In this document: one piece after another, positions 57,930 through 64,000 of the stretch
Layout: each line of letters starts with the position of its first letter
How positions within the stretch are numbered: position 1 is the first letter of the stretch
NCBI GenBank assembly: GCA_028288305.1
Contig: JAQBOA010000041.1
Coordinates: 124,001 to 188,000, forward strand
DNA: 64,000 nucleotides
Direction of reading: 5' to 3'
From: Mucilaginibacter sp.
Lineage (GTDB): Bacteria > Bacteroidota > Bacteroidia > Sphingobacteriales > Sphingobacteriaceae
The notes under the pieces: model-generated
Databases searched by the model: none
What the model saw: the letters and a program-made list of their open reading frames with translations, nothing else
What the model was told of the DNA's origin: nothing
Program-made: the position numbers and the translations under genes

Positions 57930-59059
57930 ATCCGAAAATATGGCTTTCCAGTCCGCATATGGGCAGTGAAGAATTTAATTTTGTAAAAGAAGCTTTTGAT
58001 ACCAATTGGATAGCACCACTAGGCCCAAATGTAGATGGCTTTGAACATGACCTGGAAAAATTCACAGAGGTTAAATATGCGGCAGCGCTAAGCTCTGGTA
58101 CAGCTGCGTTACATCTGGCTTTGATTATGTTAGGGGTAGAGGCTGGCGACGAAGTAATTTGCCAGAGTTTTACTTTTTCGGCCACAGCTAATCCTATAGT
58201 TTATTTAGGAGCAACACCCATATTTATTGATAGTGAAGCTGATACCTGGAATATGTGCCCTGATCTGCTGGAACAAGCAATAAAGGAAAGGATTGTTAAA
58301 GGTAAAAAACCAAAAGCAGTTATACCAGTTCATTTGTATGGCATGCCGGCCAAAATTGAGCGCATTATTGAAATAGCTAATAAATATGAAATACCTGTTA
58401 TTGAAGATGCCGCAGAAGCTTTAGGCTCTACAATAAATGGAAATGCTGCAGGGTCTTTTGGACAGATGGGTATACTGTCATTTAATGGCAATAAAATAAT
58501 TACAACAAGTGGCGGTGGCGCATTAATTTCAAATAATGAGAAATTCATTAATCAGGCTCGGTTTTTAGCTACACAAGCAAGGGATGCTGCTCCGCACTAC
58601 CAGCATTCGCAAATTGGATATAATTATAGAATGAGTAACGTTTGTGCCGGTATTGGAAGAGGACAAATGAAGGTAATTGCTGATCGTGTTAATCAACGAA
58701 GAAAAGTGTATAATATTTATTTGCAACATTTACAGGAATTTTCCAACATCGAATTTTTACCTGAACCGAAAGGCTATTTTAGTAATCGCTGGCTAACAAC
58801 AATTTTAATTAATCCGCAAAATAATAATGGAATTACCAGGGAAGCAATAAGGCTTTGTTTAGAAAAGGAAAACATTGAATCCAGGCCCCTATGGAAGCCT
58901 ATGCATTTACAACCTGTATTTCAAAATTACCCATCGTATATTAATGGTATTAGTGAAAAACTTTTTGATTATGGTTTATGTCTCCCTTCCGGTTCTAATC
59001 TCACAGAAGGTGACTTGAACAGGGTGTTGATTAATATTCAACAGCTTTTTTTAAATTAG
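57926..59059 (+). CDS. DegT/DnrJ/EryC1 family PLP sugar aminotransferase
   Basis: 377 aa; ALSSGTAALHLALIMLGVEAGDEVICQSFTFSATANPIVYLGATPIF, FNGNKIITTSGGGALIS. Confidence 0.95.
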   Translation: MNPKIWLSSPHMGSEEFNFVKEAFDTNWIAPLGPNVDGFEHDLEKFTEVKYAAALSSGTAALHLALIMLGVEAGDEVICQSFTFSATANPIVYLGATPIFIDSEADTWNMCPDLLEQAIKERIVKGKKPKAVIPVHLYGMPAKIERIIEIANKYEIPVIEDAAEALGSTINGNAAGSFGQMGILSFNGNKIITTSGGGALISNNEKFINQARFLATQARDAAPHYQHSQIGYNYRMSNVCAGIGRGQMKVIADRVNQRRKVYNIYLQHLQEFSNIEFLPEPKGYFSNRWLTTILINPQNNNGITREAIRLCLEKENIESRPLWKPMHLQPVFQNYPSYINGISEKLFDYGLCLPSGSNLTEGDLNRVLINIQQLFLN

Positions 59060-59183
59060 ATGTTCAAAATTTAATTTAAGAAAGTCAATAAAGTAAAAAA
59101 AGTAAATATTTAGAGTGTTTAAAATTGTTTTGTTAAATTATTAGCTAATTTACTTTAATTTAGCACTTTCTGCGAAATAGATT

Positions 59184-61103
59184 ATGAGAAAATATTTACA
59201 ATTTAACGGGGTGGTACCCCGATGGGTAATAATGTTGCTTGATTTTTTTATTGTTGCTACATCTTTCTCTTTCTCTTATTTTATTGTTTACCGATTTGAG
59301 TTTGTAAATATTCTGAGAGGTTACTTTCTTATTTATACAGGTTTATATTGTTTATTAACAGCCGAAGTAATGTTTATAATGCGTATACATACCGGCCTTA
59401 TACGCTACTCAAATACACGTGATGTGTTACGCATATTTAGTTCTGTTTTTTTAAGCACTTTAATTTACCTGGTTATTATAAATATTTGGATTTTACCTCG
59501 TTGGCCTATTAATTCTGTTACAATAGATATGGTTATGCTGGTTAACTTTTCTGTATCAAGTACTTTATTAATTTTACTGCGTACAGCTGTTAAAAGTGCA
59601 TATTATTTTATTAACAATTATTCCAGTACAACTAAAACAGTAGTGCTTATATATGGCTCCGACAGTAGCGCTATACTAGTTAAGCAGGCTTTGGAAACAA
59701 GTGCAAAAACCAATTTTGCTGTTATAGGTTTTGTTGCTGATGACCCAGGTAAGATTAATAAAGAAATAGAACAGGTTAAAGTATACGATATTGATAAGCT
59801 TGATAAGCTTATAGAAAAACGAAAGGTGGATAAGCTAATAATAATGAACCATCATTTGGATGAAGAAGCCAAAAAAAATGCTCTTGAAAAATGTATTGCT
59901 TTGGGCATACAGGTACTTACAGTACCGCCTTCGGACCAATGGATTTACGGTAAACTAAACCTGCAGCAAATTAAAGATCTTAATATCGAAGACTTGCTGC
60001 AACGTAAGCCTATTCAAATTGATACTACACGTATATCAGATGATTTGCAGGGAAGACGGGTCCTTGTTACCGGAGCCGCAGGGTCAATCGGATCAGAAAT
60101 AGTACAGCAAGTTCTTCAATATAAACCTGCAATGGTTATACTAAGCGATCAGGCCGAATCGCCTTTGCATGAGTTACGTTTGCATGTGGAGGAAACCTTT
60201 CCGGATGTTCCCGCTAAAATATTTATTGGCGATATAAGAAATTATAACCGGATGCGTAAATTATTCCTTGATTACAGGCCCGAAGTAGTTTTTCATGCCG
60301 CTGCATACAAACATGTACCTATGATGGAAGAAAATCCTACAGAAGGTGTATTAACTAATATATTAGGTACCAAACATATTGCGGATCTGGCAGTTGCATT
60401 TAATGTTGATAAATTTGTAATGATTTCTACCGATAAAGCAGTTAATCCTTCTAATGTAATGGGTACTACCAAGCGTATTGCCGAAATTTATATTCAATCG
60501 CTTAAAAATAGTTCAATAAATAAATCTACGCGCTTTATTACCACACGATTTGGTAATGTTTTAGGTTCAAATGGCTCAGTTATACCAAGATTTAAGGCTC
60601 AAATTCAAAAAGGTGGTCCAATAACAGTTACACACCCCGAAATCACCCGTTATTTTATGACCATTCCTGAAGCGGTGCATCTTGTTTTAGAAGCCGGTAC
60701 AATGGGTATAGGAGGTGAAATCTTTATTTTTGATATGGGTGAGCCGGTTAAAATCACAGATCTTGCATTAAAAATGATAAAACTCGCTGGCCTGCAGCCA
60801 GAAAAAGATATAAAAATTATATATACCGGATTAAGACCTGGCGAAAAACTTTATGAAGAACTGCTGAATGATGGTGAAAGTACAATGCCAACTTATCATG
60901 AAAAAATTAAGATTTCACAAGTGATAGATTATGATTATAAACAAGTGCTTGCAGATATTGACGAATTGCTCACACTGAATAAATGGAATAATGTTATGGC
61001 TGTAGTTAATAAAATGAAAGAGATCGTGCCTGAATTTATAAGCAAAAATTCACAATTTGAAGGATTGGACAACAATATAAAAGAAGGAATACTGGAAGCT
61101 TAA
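59184..61103 (+). CDS. CapD/WbpM/PglF-like membrane NDP-sugar 4,6-dehydratase
   Basis: 639 aa; N-terminal TMs, RRVLVTGAAGSIGSEIVQQVLQYKPAMVILSDQAESPLHELRL, HAAAYKHVPMMEENPTEGV, STDKAVNPSNVMGTTKR. Confidence 0.95.
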   Translation: MRKYLQFNGVVPRWVIMLLDFFIVATSFSFSYFIVYRFEFVNILRGYFLIYTGLYCLLTAEVMFIMRIHTGLIRYSNTRDVLRIFSSVFLSTLIYLVIINIWILPRWPINSVTIDMVMLVNFSVSSTLLILLRTAVKSAYYFINNYSSTTKTVVLIYGSDSSAILVKQALETSAKTNFAVIGFVADDPGKINKEIEQVKVYDIDKLDKLIEKRKVDKLIIMNHHLDEEAKKNALEKCIALGIQVLTVPPSDQWIYGKLNLQQIKDLNIEDLLQRKPIQIDTTRISDDLQGRRVLVTGAAGSIGSEIVQQVLQYKPAMVILSDQAESPLHELRLHVEETFPDVPAKIFIGDIRNYNRMRKLFLDYRPEVVFHAAAYKHVPMMEENPTEGVLTNILGTKHIADLAVAFNVDKFVMISTDKAVNPSNVMGTTKRIAEIYIQSLKNSSINKSTRFITTRFGNVLGSNGSVIPRFKAQIQKGGPITVTHPEITRYFMTIPEAVHLVLEAGTMGIGGEIFIFDMGEPVKITDLALKMIKLAGLQPEKDIKIIYTGLRPGEKLYEELLNDGESTMPTYHEKIKISQVIDYDYKQVLADIDELLTLNKWNNVMAVVNKMKEIVPEFISKNSQFEGLDNNIKEGILEA

Positions 61104-61127
61104 TATATAAATATCTATTTAAGAACC

Positions 61128-61607
61128 TCAGTACGCTGTTTTTGCAGATGACGATTGCCAAAGCTTAAATATCTGTAATGCTTCGTCTCTTATCAGTTGT
61201 ATAAAGGGTAGTTTTCTTTTCTTAATATGCATTCCCATCTCTTTGTAAATAAATTCATCGTCAAAACCGATATCGGCGGCATCCTCCTTTGAGTTAGCAT
61301 AATAAATTTTATCGATATGAGCCCAGTATATAGCACCAAGACACATTGGGCATGGCTCGCAACTAGTATAAATTTCACATCCTGATAAATTATAAGTACC
61401 TAATTTTTGGCAAGCTAACCTAATTGCCGAAATTTCTGCATGAGCAGTCGGGTCATTTTCCTGGATTACCTTATTGGCGCTTTTTACCAGAACAATACCA
61501 TCCTTAACTATTACAGCACCAAATGGCCCCCCCTGCCCCGCCCTTACATTAGATTCTGACAGCTCTATGGCCATTCTCATAAATTTTTCATGCACCTGGT
61601 TTTCCAT
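61128..61607 (-). CDS. Nucleoside/guanine deaminase-like CDA-fold protein
   Basis: 159 aa; PTAHAEISAIRLACQKLG, CEPCPMCLGAIYWAHIDKIYY. Confidence 0.93.
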   Translation of the reverse strand: MENQVHEKFMRMAIELSESNVRAGQGGPFGAVIVKDGIVLVKSANKVIQENDPTAHAEISAIRLACQKLGTYNLSGCEIYTSCEPCPMCLGAIYWAHIDKIYYANSKEDAADIGFDDEFIYKEMGMHIKKRKLPFIQLIRDEALQIFKLWQSSSAKTAY

Positions 61608-61620
61608 AAATCTTTAAATT

Positions 61621-61652
61621 AAAAAAACCCCAAACAAATTTGAGGTTTTTAA
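61621..61652 (-). terminator. Intrinsic terminator downstream of ompH-like gene
   Basis: Minus strand AAAACCTCAAATTTGTTTGGGGTTTTTTT: 8-bp stem (one G.U) plus T-tract. Confidence 0.75.
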
Positions 61653-61704
61653 TGTGAATTCATAAGTCCTAAAAGCAAGTAATTATCTTACTTTACCAAA
61701 CAAT

Positions 61705-62292
61705 TTATTTTTTATCCTTTTGATAGGCGTCATTCAGTCGTTTTATTACATCAGCAGTAACATCCAAACTTTGGTCACCATATAAAACAGTAGGGTTAGC
61801 TTTTGAGTACATCAATACTAATTTATAACCTTTTTCTTTAGCATAACCCTTTACAAATTCAACAATTTTATCATAAACTTTACCCGCTTCAGTAGCTTGT
61901 TCATTTTGAAATTGAGCTGAGGCATTTTGCTGGTATCCTTGTAAGGCCTGATTTTCACGTTGCAAGCGTTGTTCTGTTGTTTGCCGTTGGTCAGCAGGCA
62001 TAGTATTGGCATTCTTTTGGTATTCAGCAACTTCACGCTGAAAAGCCTGTTGCCGGCTTCCAAGATCGTTTTGTGCATTTTTACCTTTATCCTGCATAGT
62101 CTTGGTCACGTCTTTAGCATATGTATATTTACTTAATAATGTATCCTGATTGATATACACAATTGTTTCTTTATTAGCAGCGGAAGTCGCAATTGGTTTC
62201 TCCTCCGTTTTAGGTTTGTTGCACGCGGTCATCCCCCCTGCAATTAATATACATAAGGTGACCTTAGTGAAAATAGAAGCCGTAGTTTTCAT
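61705..62292 (-). CDS. OmpH/Skp-like lipoprotein
   Basis: 195 aa; lipobox LIAGGMTACNKP, coiled-coil QQAFQREVAEYQKNANTMPADQRQTTEQRLQRENQALQGYQQ. Confidence 0.9.
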   Translation of the reverse strand: MKTTASIFTKVTLCILIAGGMTACNKPKTEEKPIATSAANKETIVYINQDTLLSKYTYAKDVTKTMQDKGKNAQNDLGSRQQAFQREVAEYQKNANTMPADQRQTTEQRLQRENQALQGYQQNASAQFQNEQATEAGKVYDKIVEFVKGYAKEKGYKLVLMYSKANPTVLYGDQSLDVTADVIKRLNDAYQKDKK

Positions 62293-62456
62293 TTTAATTT
62301 AGTTTTTTCTTGTGCCATTACACAAAAGAGTGTCCGGTTAATTTCTTATAAAATTTTGACAAATATAAGCTTTCAATGCAAGTATCCTAATGTTTTACCA
62401 GCATGTTTATATCGTGCGTATTTATCAACAATACCGATAATACGCGGTAAAATTCG

Positions 62457-62464
62457 TACCTTTG
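62457..62464 (+). promoter_or_regulatory. -7 element of gyrB (TACCTTTG)
   Basis: Exact TAnnTTTG match 23 nt before the gyrB ATG. Confidence 0.55.
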
Positions 62465-62480
62465 ACAGTTATTGTTTTAA

Positions 62481-64000
<1,520 letters not shown>

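Noticed and set aside
59184-61103. Possible prophage or defence island near the EPS locus
   Set aside because: No phage structural, integrase, restriction or defence genes recognised anywhere in the window; the small TA modules are the only candidates.

Overview
The window looks like a chromosomal segment from a Bacteroidota genome, probably Sphingobacteriaceae (Mucilaginibacter/Pedobacter-like; inferred from gene content, low GC and TAnnTTTG promoter boxes). It has three parts. (1) About 1-32.1 kb is a housekeeping region: two small toxin-antitoxin modules, gltBD, sucC, an ftsE-like gene, grpE-dnaJ, an ABC exporter, ppx/gppA, an M1 peptidase, maf-kdsC, iscX-ferredoxin and ccmFE. Its intergenic spaces are crowded with short, mostly inverted 'word' repeats. 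(2) About 32.4-61.1 kb is one large exopolysaccharide/capsule locus: Wza/Wzc-like export genes, UDP-HexNAcA genes, a CDP-6-deoxyhexose branch with a C-methyltransferase, flippase, polymerase, glycosyltransferases, AsnB-type amidotransferase, initiating sugar transferase, ATP-grasp/HAD/DegT genes and a CapD-like dehydratase. (3) About 61.1-64 kb holds a deaminase, an OmpH-like lipoprotein and a truncated gyrB. The most notable observations are: a RelE-type toxin whose N-terminus and body are in different frames, joined exactly by a -1 slip at a T_TTA_AAA heptamer; a complete 240-bp MITE-like element with 16-bp TIRs and a 9-bp target duplication, inserted at the apex of a pre-existing palindrome; and a recurring architecture of locus-specific, mutually different inverted word-repeats filling intergenic spaces in the core region but not seen in the polysaccharide locus. 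No rRNA, tRNA, CRISPR array or complete IS was recognised. All family assignments come from reading protein sequences, without database searches.
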